A DNA stretch of 64,000 nt from Crossaster papposus. Taxonomy: Eukaryota; Echinodermata; Asteroidea; Velatida; Solasteridae. Below the pieces are notes generated by a model. The model searched no databases. It saw only the letters and a program-made list of their open reading frames with translations, and was not told the origin of the DNA. Below, in pieces: positions 13,201 through 24,850 of this stretch. The position numbers and the translations under genes were made by a program. Position 1 is the first letter of the stretch. Every line of letters starts with the position of its first letter. Where the stretch lies: NCBI GenBank assembly GCA_037893245.1, contig JBAIAA010000110.1:1426001-1490000 (forward strand), read 5' to 3'.

Positions 13201-14219
13201 ATTTAAAAGCACATAGAATCAAGTGCAGTTTGTTCATTTCCGATAATAATACTTAATTTTCTCAAATTTCAGAGAGAAATGTTCAAAACCTAACATCTTA
13301 AAGCATCAGCTCGGTGGACATTACACTTTCCAGAAAATTTTGGAAACCATGCGTACAACCTTTTGGTAATGAAACATGGCTTTGTCAATAGAATTTTGAT
13401 TCCCTAAATGTCCTGACTGACTGACTGACTGGAAATAATAATTTCTTGATTTCCTCAAACACTATTACGGCAAGCCAGATGGAATAATTTCACCGGGTGT
13501 TTAATGCCACAAGAACAATTTGAACCCTTCACACTATTTTGAACGCTTTACACTGTTCCAAACTCATCAGTGATTGATTGTAATCCAAGCAAGAGTTTAG
13601 TTGATTACCTTTAGGATAAATGGAAATAATCCTATATGCCTTTAAAAAAATACCCAACAGGTCTTTGTACTACTTGGTTGCTTGTGTTGGACAGAGCATA
13701 ACTTGAATATCAGAATTGTTTTATTTGATCATGGTAATGATATAACCATGGAGGTAATGATATAACCATGGAGGCATTATAAGAACGTATACCAAACTTC
13801 AACTTTGTAAATAGCCATGTCAGTAGTGTAATATTTACTACAACCGTTGTTTTATTAAAAATGAAAATTTAAGCATTTTCAGATACATTTTGTATGATTC
13901 TGAGATGAATAAAAACCTTTACAAAAAGGAAGAAAAATCCTTAATTAAAACCATGTTTCAAGTTTGATCATTACATGATGTACAGAATACAAGCATCGAG
14001 TTTCACAGTGTAGCGGCAGCATTATAATAATTTATGCTTGCGTCATAAAAGGCAGTTATGACATCACCCAGGACGTGAATAATTATGCAGATTGTGACGG
14101 GGAGAAAATTAGTGGCGCAAGAGAGCGGGATTTTTAATCAAAATTTGCCAACATTTGTTTTTTCCCAAGAAATTAAAAATTGTAAGGGCTAATTGGATCA
14201 AACTTAAATTATCAACTAA
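10239..14219. other. 3' flank of the carrier gene and intergenic DNA
   Basis: AATAAA at 10265-10270 is a likely poly(A) signal 27 bases after the stop codon. Beyond it I see MITE D at 10797-11039, a C14 run near 12788, a short TGACTGACTGAC run near 13417 and a 20-bp duplication near 13735. No gene is supported. Confidence 0.5.
10797..11039 (+). mobile_element. MITE family D, full-length copy flanked by TTAA
   Basis: It starts TTAACCAGTTCCCGCCGG and ends CGCGAACTGGTTAA, so the ends are inverted and TTAA is present at both. Inside are two copies of GAGCAAGGCCGGAAATG. There is no coding capacity. A TTAA target suggests a piggyBac-type source, but this is inference from the ends only. Confidence 0.8.
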
Positions 14220-14414
14220 GGGGCCAAATTCATGGAGCTGCTAAGCACAACAATTTGTTCAGCATAACAATTATTCCTTGACAGAAACTAGGTTATAAAT
14301 TAGGCCTATTAAACATTTTTGCTTAGCATGAAAAAGCATATTGAGTTTTGGCTGATAATCTGTTTTTACTGAGCAAGGATATTTTGTGCTTAGCAGCTTC
14401 ATAAAATTGGCCCC
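14220..14414. mobile_element. MITE family E, foldback with GGGGCCAAATT ends
   Basis: The left end, GGGGCCAAATTCATGGAGCT followed by GCTAAGCACA, is the imperfect complement of the right end, TGTGCTTAGCAGC through to TTGGCCCC. It is non-coding, about 195 bp. Relatives lie at 30260, 38322, 38574, 56704 and 62090. Confidence 0.85.
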
Positions 14415-14697
14415 TGCAAGTCTTTCAAAAATGGTATATTGTACCGCTAAAAAAAACCACCCCAAAACAACGAAATGTTGTTTGTATATGCAAATTGAGT
14501 CGTTACTAATTTATGTTATGATCATAAAGAAAGGACCCCAAAACAAATCTGGTTCGCGCCCAAAGTTTATAGTGATAGCATGCAATGCACAAATAACTGG
14601 TCCGCGGCAGTTGCTATTTGAAATTGCAGCACAAATTGAGGGGCCATGTGCTTTACAGAACCAGCCAGACACGTGGTTCGCCGCACCCATTTGTAAA

Positions 14698-17600
14698 ATG
14701 GCGGCACGGAGGTTTGAGGACTTTCGAAAAAGTCACAACAGTCAAAGTAAGTTTGCCGTATTTTCATATGAAACTTTGAACATTTAGCCTTCAAAATTTA
14801 GGTAGAAATTACCCTACTACTGTATAGGTGCTTATGAAATAGACGCAATTGTAAACTCGGTTCATATTGTTAACTTTTTCAAGGGCAATACTCATCCTTT
14901 ATCTTCAACCTTTGAGAATGGGCGTGGTCGTTTGAGGCAATTGTGTAGTTACGGGCCTCTGTTTAATTTTGGTCCAATTTCGGTCCAATTTCGAGTCAAG
15001 GTTCCACTTGAAATTACTTTACAGTATATTTCTCTCAACTCTAATGACGAATTTTTACAAATTTAAAACAATTTCTTGTGGTGAAAATTTTACGCTTGAA
15101 CTTGGAAGAATTTGAATGCAGTGCTAATGTTATTTGTTATTGTTACAAAGGATTTTTAATTAATGCCAAGGGCATGTTGTGTGATTTTATAAATCCATAA
15201 AGAAGTGAATTATTAGCATAGTTTACACAGTGGGGTAATTAGGGTTAATTAAAAAAAATATGTTTTTTTTTATTTACAAGTCTGCCACTGAAAATGTATA
15301 AAGTTGGGTTCATTTTTTTCACAGATGTTTGCAATGACAGAGGTAGTCTTCAAAGCTAATGAAGTGGATGCCTTCACGAATGCCACAAAATGAATCAGAT
15401 GCAAATCAAGCCAAGGAATGCCAATGAAACTTTCCACTAGTCCCTGCTTATTTGTTATACCGTGCCCATCAGACAAAGTTATATTGCTCTAGAATTCGGC
15501 TTGCGTACCAGTTAGGTCTGGGGCCAACTTCCTTTTTATAAGACTTGATAAATTGCATTTCTGCAGCACAAACTTGGTGCAAAACTGCTGCAAAACTTGG
15601 ATATCTTGATCTTGGGAGCCCGATTGAAGGACATGCCTAACTTGAACTTCCTTGCTATTTTGGAAGCTTGACACTCGGAGGAGGCTTGTTTGGAAGGAAA
15701 ACGCTTGCTTTAGTTTTATAAAGGAACCACTTAAACTTGGAGGATTAGGAATGCCTTTGATGTTGAAGACTATCGGAGATTGCCATGCTCTACCAGAAAA
15801 ACTAAGAGGTAACTATTTATATTATTTATTCTTTGTTTATTTATATTTTGAAAATCATCTTTCGGATGACTTCTTTTAAGTTTTAAATATTATTAAAGAA
15901 ACAAAATTCATTTGATTACCTCTAAAGTCTTGGAAAACACCAGAGCCTATTTTTTTTTTAATTAGCTCATGTAGGGATTAGGAAAACCCCTAGAATAGGT
16001 GTGGTTTTAAAAAGCACCGTTTCAAATATATTAAATACATAATTTGTCACTACTTTAAATAAAAACTTGTGGACTTTAATTGTTTGTCATTCAAGATTGT
16101 CCAACCGTTAGGAATTAAAAAAGTGCAGTTAATTTAGTTGTGAACATGTGGCACTATTCTTAAAATGAATAAAAACAATTACCAAAACCCCAAAGAAATT
16201 ATAGAAACTTTATGAAACATTCTAGATCACTTCTACATGTAGGTAACAAAAAATTGGGTTTTTTTACATAAAAACCCCTACTGAATTTTAAACCTGGATA
16301 TTGTAGGTTTTTTGCACCCATAATACACAAACGCATATGCGTGAAATAATTTAAACCCACTGCAAATGATTCAAGTTATAAATTATATTCAATAACTTAA
16401 CCCTAACTCCCTACACAACAAAGGAAGTTGGAGGATTTTGAAGGAATTGTATTGTTTAATAACAATGGTGAGGGAGTTGGGGTTAATGTAGGCAAATAAA
16501 AAACAAAAACAAAAACCCGAAGGGGGAAATGTAATCATATTCTATTGATAATTTTCACAAGAGTGCTGTTTTTTTTCTTCGTAAGTCGGGCACGATGTTT
16601 TTTGCCATCAGTAAAACATAAAAAAGTTTCCATCCATTAATTTGAAATATTTTGTTCTGTTTTTCTGTAGACGGTGCATGGTTTCTATTGGGTGGCGAAT
16701 GCCTACAGTTTTCCGGTTCCACCCTGGGCCTGGATGGGACCCTGGCAGCTTGGGTAGAGGCCGGGGGGACAAGTTTGCATGTTCACTAAGGTGAGGTAAC
16801 CATTTCTTTGTAGGCGTGAACATGCACAAGACCCCCGGAAGTGTACAGTGTTTAAGTGGAGTCGCTATGGATTGCTGTGAATCGATCGTTGGCACAAGAG
16901 GGACCAGGAAAGCAAGTTAACCGACGTAAGGTAACTAATTATTTTACGACCCAAACAAATCTAGGCCCATTTGTTTCGGAAAACCTTTGATACATTTTTC
17001 CCAGGTGGTTCAGATATGTAAGGGGTTCTGGCAAAATGAGACAGAATTTTTTTTTAAGCATTATGAAAGAGAATAACATTCTCCTTACAATACTTACAGT
17101 TGTGCTTCAATCGGACATTCTGTTAAAGGTAAAAGTAGGATACACCATTGGTAATTGCTTGAATTATCATGAATGGGTGGATTTGGGGGGGGGGGGGGGG
17201 AGGTGGTATTTTATGGTAATTATTGTCTAACTGACCAGTCCAAAGTTTTACAATCATGGATGCCCCCCAAAAAGCAAGAAAAACAGCTTTCGTTTTCAAC
17301 CGGCATTAGCAATTGTTTCTGTTGTTATTGTTTTCTTTGTGATCACCGTCCAGCATTCGTGATTTTTTAAAATAAAATTTCATTTTTGAAACAATTACGG
17401 GATATCTAGCGCAACCATTGCTGGATGGCTACAATAATTATTTACTTCAAAATAAAAAAAACATTTCTCAATAATTTGGGAGTACAAATTTGTTGACATT
17501 TTCAAATGGTGTATCCTACCATTAATAAGTTATGCCCGTTTAAAAATGTTGCAAAAGTAAAATGTTAAGTAAAACACCTTGAAAGTTTTTAGTTTTGCAC

Positions 17601-20600
17601 ATGTGATAAGGAAAAAGGCAATTTATTTTTCTTAAAAACTGTTTTATTTCACTACTTTCCTACTATTTCTTTACACGTATGGTTGGTAGACATAACAAAT
17701 GTTACAAATAGCAACAAATCAGAAAAGAAAAACACATGCATTAACTATTTTTTTAATTTTCTTTTCGCTGTGGCTTGTACCTAGTTCTGTCTTATTTTGC
17801 AAGAACGCCTCACATACATGTATTGATGGGATTGGTATCCTGGGACCTTCACATGGTAGCCCTGTTTTGACTAACCTTACCAGAATATTTCACCACCAGA
17901 TGCAGATGGAGTCGAGATGATGGCCTCGATGTGTTTTCAAAGGTAAGCATCAAGATTTCAGACAACTTTTAAATTTTAAAGGGATCGTATACGTTTGGTA
18001 AATACTCCAAAATTGATGGCAATACAAACTTACTTGGTAAGAAGTACAGCAGCTTTGGATAGTATAAATGCATTTTTAGAAATTGTTCACTTCGAAGTAC
18101 TGCGGTTATGAAAAATATATCACTTTTTATCCCCAAAAATTTGAATCTGAGAAGCGTTACTACAGTGACGTTTTCTCGGACTGTGTATTCTAATGCAGAA
18201 TATTCTTCCCGCGTGGACATAACCGCTCTAGATTTTCGGCAATATCTCAAAATTGCTACCACCTTTTGAAATGAAATTTGTACAGGATAGTTTTATGGTA
18301 TATATCTATAACTATATAGGATTGAAACAAACAGTAGGTTCCAATTACTAAACGTATACGATCCCTTTAAAAGATTTATTCAAAAATAAAGTATAAATTT
18401 ACAACCCAAACAAATCATTAAAACCAGGTTTGAACTTTTTCAAATAGTGTATCCAGCTTTTTTTGACAGAGGGGGCAAATATCTCCAAGTTAAAATTCAT
18501 CTTAAAAATAGTTTCTTGATGCTTCAAATGCTACCGGGGATATGTCACAGATTCTCTCTCAAAACTTTTGCTTGAGATATAAAACATTAATTTCTTTGGA
18601 TTATTTGTTTCTCTCTTTCCTAACGGCCAAAACTGCCTCGGAGAAAAGCATGGGACCCGATTTTTCCGGCTTTAGCATATTGAGCAAGGACCGTCAGTTT
18701 TACAAGGTAAACGATTTACTTAGGTAAGGAATTTTGGCAAAATTTGACAGAACTGGGCACAGCTCAAAATGAGTGTTTGCAGATATTAAAAAAGAACAAC
18801 ATGCTCCGTGCAGCACTGTATTTCAATCGGATGTTCTGTCGTCGAGTGTTGACAAGATATGGCTTAAAATTAAGTTAGCATGTCAAAAAGTAAATTTAGA
18901 AAAATCCTTCAAAAACTAAACAGTTTCGTAGTTGTATAAACATGGAAGATATTGTTTTTCCAGATCTTTTATTCCATAATTTGGATACTCATTTCTTAAA
19001 AATGGGCAGTAAAATTTAAAAATATTACGAATATAAAATTTAAAAAAATTAAAAAATCGACACATTCAGTTTTGTTGCTTTTTACCCAACGTGCCACGTT
19101 CAGTCTCATTTTGCCATAATTCCTAATGTGTGCATTGTGTATTATTAACTTCAAAGGCAGCCTCTTATCTTATCTGGATATTTGTTTTTATTTAAATACC
19201 AAAACTTCTGAGATCTTTCAACTCCACTTTGGTTGAAAAGATTGTTTTTAGTGGAGCCAAAAACAAGCCAAGAAAATGTTTTGCATTTGCACTACAGTTC
19301 ACTTGTTAAAGGTAGTATACACCATTGGTAATTGCTTGAATTATCATGAATGGGTAGATTTGGGGGGTTGTATTTTATAGTAAATATCGTTTAACTGACT
19401 TTTCCGAAGTTTTACAATCATGGATGCCGAGAAAAGCACGAAAAACAGCGTTTGTTTTCAACCGGGGTCGAGCAGTTATTCTTATGTTATCTTTGTTTTT
19501 TCGCGATCGCCGGACGGCGAGAGCGAATTTGTCTTTATAAAATTCAATTTTCAAAATAATCACAGGATATCTAGCGCAATAATTTTGATGGATGCCTAGA
19601 ATCATTATTTACTTTCAAATTAGTAAAATATTTCTTGATAATTCGGTAGTAAATATTTTCGATATCTGCAAATGGTGTATACTACCTTTAAAGGTAGGAT
19701 ACACCATTGGTAATTGCTTGAATGATCATAAATCGGTAGATGTGGGGGGTTGTATTTTATAGTAAATATTGTTTAACTGACCTGTCCGAAGTTTTACAAT
19801 CATGGATGGCGAGAAAAGCACAAAAAACAGCGTTTGTTTTCAACCAGCGTCGAGCAGTTATTCTTAAGTTATTTTTGTTTTTTCGCGATCGCCGTCCGGC
19901 GACCGCGAATTTTTTCTTTATGAAATTCAATTTTTCAGAATAATTACAGGATATCTAGTGCAATCATTTTGCTGGATGCCTAGAATCATTATTTACTTTC
20001 AGATGAGTAAGAAATTTCATAATAATTTGGTAGTAAATATTTTCGATATCTGCAAATGGTGTATCCTACCTTTAACCAGCTCGTGCAAGGATTATCTAGA
20101 CATTGACTGAACCCAGGCACAGGAATGTTTTTTAATGATCTTTGATCCTAGACAGGTTCAGGCCGTCATCTGTGAGTAGCATTAATATTGTGCAAAACCG
20201 ACCTGAAACCGAAACCGACCCGAAACTGTTCGGTTTGGGTAGGGAGGGTTTTTCTGTCATTTCAGTTGGTCAGGTCGGGTTGGTTTCAGTTTTGTGTTTT
20301 GAAAAAAGAAAGAAAATAACAACAACAAAAAGAAACCAAAAAAGACTGCAATAAGACACAGTGAAATGTCCATGTCAGGACAGGCAGCACAAACAATTGC
20401 TGTTAAAAGTCAAGGTCTAACGCTAATTGCAGCTCAACTTGGACTTCGCAAAATGCTACTTTAACGAGCTGCTTCCGGTAAGACACATCTTGGTCAGGTT
20501 TCCCAGGTCATGCCACCGACGACCGTCGCTGATCACTGTTCCAGCCTGTGGAAGGGTAAGACATTAAAAGGTGCAACTTCCGGAAGGCAAACTGGGTATG

Positions 20601-22973
20601 TTTCATGCAACACTTGAACAATTCAGCAGCTGGTCTCCTGCCTCGACATCTCCCGTGGAGTGCGCAAGGAATACGTCCTCTGCTGGGATGACGAATGTGA
20701 AGATCTGGTTTCCAGCCTCTGCATCCAAATAACCTTGACAGCGCCTATGACTGCTACTGCAAGGTAATACTCACTGCCGCCAAGAAGAACATCTCCCGTG
20801 GAGTGCGCAAGGCCTACGTCTCCTGCTGGGATGACGAATGTAAAGATCTACCTCAGCTGGTTTTCAGCCTCTGCATCCAGATAACCTTGACAGTGCCTAT
20901 GACTCCAACTGCAAGGCATATACTCACTGCCTCCAAGAAGAACATCCCCCGTGGAGTGCGCAAGGCCTACGTCCTCTGCTGGGATGACAAATGTGAAGAT
21001 CGATCTACTTCAGCTGATCTCCAGCCTCTGCATCCAGATAACCCGACAGCACCAGCTATGACTCCTACTGCAAGGTATTACTCACTGCCACCAAGAACAT
21101 CCTCCGTGGAGTGTGCAAGGCCTACGTCTCCTTCTCGGAGGACGAATGTGAAGATCTACTTCTGCTGGTCTCCGGCCTTTGCATCCAGATAACCATGACA
21201 GTGCCTATGACTCCTGCTGCCGCCAAGAAGAACATCCCATGTAGAGTGCCCAAGGCCTACGTCCTCTGCTGGGATGACGAATGTGAAGATCTACTTCAGC
21301 TGGTTTTCAGCCTCTGCATCCAGATAACCTTGACAGCGCCTATGACTCCAACTGCAAGGTATTACTCACTGCCTCCAAGAAGAACATCTCCCTGGAGTGC
21401 GCAAGGCCTACGTCTCCTGCTGGGATGACGAATGTGAAGATCTAGTTCAGCTGGTCTCCAGCCTCTGCATCCAGATAACCCGACAGCACCTATGACTCCT
21501 ACTGCAAGGTACATGTATTACTCACATGCCACCAAGAACATTGAGTGTGCAAGGCCTACGTCTCCTGCTCGAAGGACGAATATGAAGATGAACTTCTGCT
21601 GGTTTCCGGCCTCTGCATCCAGATAACTATGACAGTGCCTATTACTCCTACTGCAAGGTATTACTCACTGCCGCCAAGAAGAACATCCCATGTAGAGTGC
21701 CCAAGGCCTACGTCGTCTGCTGGGATGACGAATGTGAAGATCTACTTCAGCTGGTCACTAGTTTCTGTATCAAGATAGCCTGCGCCTATGCCTCCTACTG
21801 CAAGGTATTACTCACTGCCTCCAAGAAGAACATCCCCCGTGGAGTGTGCAAGGCCTACGTCTCCTGCTCAGAGGACGAATGTGAAGATCGATCTACTTCA
21901 GCTGGTCTCCATGCAGGCTCTGCATCCAGATAACCTCAAACAGAGCCTATGACTCCAACTGCAAGACATTACTCACTGCCTCTAAGAAGAACATCCCCGT
22001 GGAGTGCGCAAGGCCTACGTCCTCTGTGAAGATCTACTTCAGCTGGTCTCCAGCCTCTGCATCCAGAAAACAGCGCCTATGACTCCTACTGCATGCAAAG
22101 TATTACTCACTGCTGCCAAGAAGAACATCCCCTGTTGAGTTTGCAAAGCCTACCTCGACAGCGCCTATGACTCCTACTGCAAGGTATACTCACTGCCGCC
22201 AAGAAGAACATCTCCCATGGAGTGCGCAAGGCCTATACGGTATGTCCCCTGCTGGGATGATGAATGTGAATATCTACATCAGCTGGGCTCCAGCCTCTGC
22301 ATCCAGATGACCTCGACAGTGCCCATGACTAGGATGATGAATGTGAAGGTCTACTTAGCACTCATGAATTAAGAAGCAACAACCAACAAAGACAGGGATA
22401 ATGCAGCCAGTGATCTTTTTGGTAGGCTCAAAGAGAAATCCAGGCAGAGATGAATTGAGACTGTGGAATAGATCGACTTCACACATTCCAGGCATTGCAA
22501 ACCATCAATAAGCTCATGGGTTATAGGTCCAAGACCCCAACACAATGCCCAATTACGCAGACAGAAACTTTACTAGAGGTGACTTCACGGCACATGAACT
22601 CCAATTCAATTTTCCGAAACAATTCAGGATATCTAGCACAATAATTTTGCTGGATGCCTAGAATCATTATTTACTTTCAAATAAGCAAGATATTCCTCAC
22701 TGCAGTAACGCTTCTCAGATTCAAATTTTTGGGGATAAAAAGTGATATCTTTTTCCATAACCGCAGTACTTCGAACTATCCAAAGCTGCTGTACTTCTTA
22801 CCAATTAAGTTTTTATTGCCATTAATATTTGGAGTAATTACCAAACGTATACGATCCCTTTAATTGACTGCATCTTTTGTTTCCATCTTTCTCTGCAGGT
22901 GAACCACACAGTGATCATGATAACATCACACCTCAGAGAGAAGGCTCCTCATCTTAGAGCTGAGAGGGGGTGA
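14698..22973 (+). CDS. Possible unrecognised spliced gene (low confidence)
   Basis: I do not recognise this product. A first exon is suggested at 14698-14746: an ATG in AAAATGGCGGCACGG (a YY1-type start context), 16 codons beginning MAARRFEDFRK, then GTAAGT. A last part is suggested by three phase-compatible pieces: 17900-17942 (ADGVEMMASMCF), 18649-18706 (MGPDFSGFSILSKDRQFYK) and 22899-22973 (VNHTVIMITSHLREK, then a stop). Each has AG/GT borders. Open, splice-bordered stretches near 15740-15808 and 16671-16926 may be middle exons, but I could not chain them without a stop or a too-short intron. The locus is full of MITEs and holds a tandem array in its longest intron. It could be a real small gene, a lncRNA or chance; transcript data would decide. 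Confidence 0.25.
16671..16926 (+). other. Exon-like, GC-richer block
   Basis: It starts after a strong acceptor (TTTTTCTGTAG) and ends at GACGTAAG before GTAACT. An internal GTGAGGTAAC...TTTGTAG would be a 23-base intron, which is too short to be real. Positions 16672-16790 are open in one frame. The composition contrasts with the AT-rich surroundings. It may be an exon of the candidate gene at 14698 or a non-coding exon; no homology is recognised. Confidence 0.3.
17020..17126 (+). repeat. MITE family C, left fragment
   Basis: It begins GGGGTTCTGGCAAAATGAGAC and continues AATAACATTCTCC to CAATCGGACATTCTGTTAAA, matching the left part of the copy at 18719-19126. It is cut off by MITE A at 17123. 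Confidence 0.7.
17123..17525 (+). mobile_element. MITE family A, copy 1
   Basis: It starts at TTAA (17123), then AGTAGGATACACCATTGGTA, and ends with the inverted AATGGTGTATCCTACC at about 17521. The right flank is ATTAA. A G12 run lies inside. It is about 400 bp and non-coding. Confidence 0.85.
17976..18370 (+). mobile_element. MITE family B, full copy flanked by TTAA
   Basis: The ends are TTAAAGGGATCGTATACG and CGTATACGATCCCTTTAA, exact inverted repeats of 18 bases including TTAA. It is 395 bp and non-coding. A fragment of the same family is fused to family A at 22600-22863. Confidence 0.9.
18719..19126 (+). mobile_element. MITE family C, near full-length copy
   Basis: It begins TTAGGTAAGGAATTTTGGCA and ends GTCTCATTTTGCCATAATTC, the approximate complement. 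Isolated family ends also occur at 17020, 57470 and 59727 (GTCTCATTTTGCCAGAACCCC). It is non-coding. Confidence 0.7.
19306..19691 (+). mobile_element. MITE family A, copy 2
   Basis: TTAAAGGTAGTATACACCAT opens and ATGGTGTATACTACCTTTAA closes this 386-bp element. Its right TTAA (19688-19691) is also the left TTAA of copy 3, so the two stand head to tail with one shared target site. Confidence 0.93.
19688..20075 (+). mobile_element. MITE family A, copy 3
   Basis: It starts TTAAAGGTAGGATACACCAT and ends ATGGTGTATCCTACCTTTAA. It closely matches copy 2. Inside is a GC-rich palindromic core, CGCGATCGCCGTCCGGCGAC, near 19884. Confidence 0.93.
20590..22370 (+). repeat. Degenerate tandem array, ~145-bp unit, about 12 copies
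   Basis: The block AACATC(T/C)CCCGTGGAGTG followed by CGCAAGGCCTACGTC recurs near 20643, 20788, 20941, 21096, 21231, 21383, 21537, 21682, 21829, 21989, 22122 and 22207, with spacing from 85 to 160. One frame of the unit reads like protein (for example SKKNIPRGVRKAYV then CWDDECEDL). Units differ by non-multiples of three, so no long open frame survives. The wording resembles the endonuclease-RT linker of non-LTR retrotransposons. I read this as an amplified retroelement fragment, not a gene. Confidence 0.8.
22600..22863 (+). mobile_element. Chimera of MITE family A and inverted MITE family B
   Basis: 22600-22694 matches the internal right part of family A (GGATATCTAGCACAATAATT, GATGCCTAGAATCATTATTT). 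From 22695 the sequence is the reverse complement of family B, ending CGTATACGATCCCTTTAA at 22863. The join is near CTCACTGCAGTAACGC. Confidence 0.85.
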
Positions 22974-23494
22974 TGTGCCCTTTTAGCAGATTTTTAAAAA
23001 CAAATTTGACCATATTGAGATATTTTTTACATTTGATATCACAAGTTCTTGTGTTGACCTGTAACTCTCCTTGAATATCAGTTTGAAGCATTATTTGTTT
23101 TGAGCTGGAAATATGTTTAGGTTTATTATTATTATTTTTTGGAACTTCCCATTTGAGATTTTGTTTTGGTTTACCTTTTTTTTTGCATGTTTGGGCATCC
23201 CTTTTTATTTCTTTGGTTCTCATTTCTGACTGACCCTATTTTTGACCCAAGGAAAAAAAGTATTTTTAATTACCGCCGACCCTATCTACAACCTTTGGCA
23301 TGGCGCACTTGAAATAAACCTCAGGAAAATTATAAGTTAACATTTAATAATTTACCCAATTTAAAGTGAACATTCTGATAAACCATTATTATCTCTTACA
23401 TACCCAACTAGAAGCTGGTCAGACACTGTTTTATTTTGATTTTGTTGGGAGGCATTTTGAAAGGGTTCACTTTGAAAATCACCCTAAAATAAAT
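22974..23494. other. Intergenic stretch, nothing recognised
   Basis: AT-rich DNA with poly(T) runs. No repeat shared with the rest of the window and no plausible coding frame was found. Confidence 0.4.
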
Positions 23495-23880
23495 AGATCT
23501 AATAAGATAAGTGGTTTGCGGTAACACCATGTGGTAATTCACTAGAGTAAGATGTGTGGTTTTTAAAAGAGCCGGAGGAACTTAACATTCCAGACAGTAT
23601 GCTCTGCCTGTCGTCAGGAGACAGAGGGTTCCAACGGTGAAGCGGATTATATGGATCCTGGAAGCAATAAACGGTTTTAAGGATGCAATTCAATAGGAGT
23701 ACTCAAGCGGGACGTGAACGATGCTGGATGATTACCGAGGCGTGTCAGTGTGAAGAAGAGCGCGGCAAAGGGGAAGGTTGCCCATAGGCTGGAAAACTAA
23801 ATGTCCTAGGGTATAGGGGACCCATCGAACTGGAAGTGGATGATGGGGCACCAGATGTCGCTGATGTAGAAACCGATGTT

Positions 23881-24187
23881 TTAAGGAACCGTGTATTGCT
23901 TGATGATTTCAATGGCTTCTATGATGCGGCGGGGATACCAGCGTTCGATGCTGGTGATGAGTTCAGCCTTGCTACGGTTGATCTGATGGACTTTAATGTG
24001 GGAGTGCTTGACAGTGGATGATTTGACAAAGTCTCCCTTTCTGCCATGGGCTTTGTGTTTGTCGAGTCTGGTGGAGATAGAGGTCCCTGCCAGTGTCGCT
24101 GATTTGCCACTTTGGCTTAGGATCCTGTACACTGCTGGTCTGCGCTGCTCTGCCTGTCACCAGGAGACTGAGGAATTCAAACTGTGA
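23881..24187 (-). pseudogene. Penelope-like endonuclease remnant (downstream copy)
   Basis: In one - strand frame the stretch reads STRLDKHKAHGRKGDFVKSS, a following KHSHIKVHQINRSKAELITS, then IERWYPRRIIEAIEI. This is the wording of the C-terminal endonuclease region of Penelope-like elements. The usual upstream Cys-rich and GIY residues are damaged. It is not functional. Confidence 0.75.
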
Positions 24188-24439
24188 AACTGGGTTATAT
24201 GGAAGTGGTGAAACGTACGAAGGATGCAACTCATCAGGGGTACTCTTGGAGGATGTTGGATGATTACTGAGACGTGTCAGTGTGAAGGAAGAAGGTGAAG
24301 GCGAAGGTTGCCAAGGGTATAGGAGGTGATGATGGGGCGCCAGATGTTGCTAATGAAGAAACTAATGTCTTGGGATAACTCAGTGTCCTCGGCTATAGAG
24401 GACCCATCTGACTAGAAGGTGATGATGGGGCACCAGATG

Positions 24440-24720
24440 TCACTGACTGAGAAATCGATGTCTTGGGGAACCACGTTGTGCTTGATGTGATGCTTCTGTG
24501 AAGCGGTGGATGTACCAGCGTTCGATGCTGGTGATGAGTTAAGCCTGGCTCCAGTTGATCTGACGATGTGGGAGTGTTTATACTATAGTTGGTTTAAGTC
24601 TTTTTTTTGGCCATGGGGGTTGTCTTTGTTGAGTCTGGTGGGGAGGTCCCTGCCAGTATCGCCAATGTACACTTTGCCATATCGGAACTGTACACTCCTG
24701 GTCTGCGCTCAGTGTGTGAA
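24440..24720 (-). pseudogene. Penelope-like endonuclease remnant (upstream copy)
   Basis: This is a second, more decayed copy of the same region. The + strand text CCAGCGTTCGATGCTGGTGA at 24509 repeats 23938. It abuts the RT remnant and so belongs to the longer copy of the element. Confidence 0.65.
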
Positions 24721-24850
24721 GTAAGCAGGTTCTGGATCTACAGGGACACTTTGTAGAAAACTTGAATTCCGTGCTTGTGGAGATTGTGCTGGATGTTGTG
24801 TGAACTACCTAAAGACCGGCCTGGATTGGATCTTGGGTCTTGTGTCTTGA

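Noticed and set aside
16791-16813. Intron between two exon-like halves at 16671-16926
   Set aside because: At 23 bases it is too short for normal splicing.
20803-21933. Several + strand frames of 77-129 codons with similar wording
   Set aside because: These are units of the ~145-bp tandem array; the frame changes between units, so no continuous protein exists.
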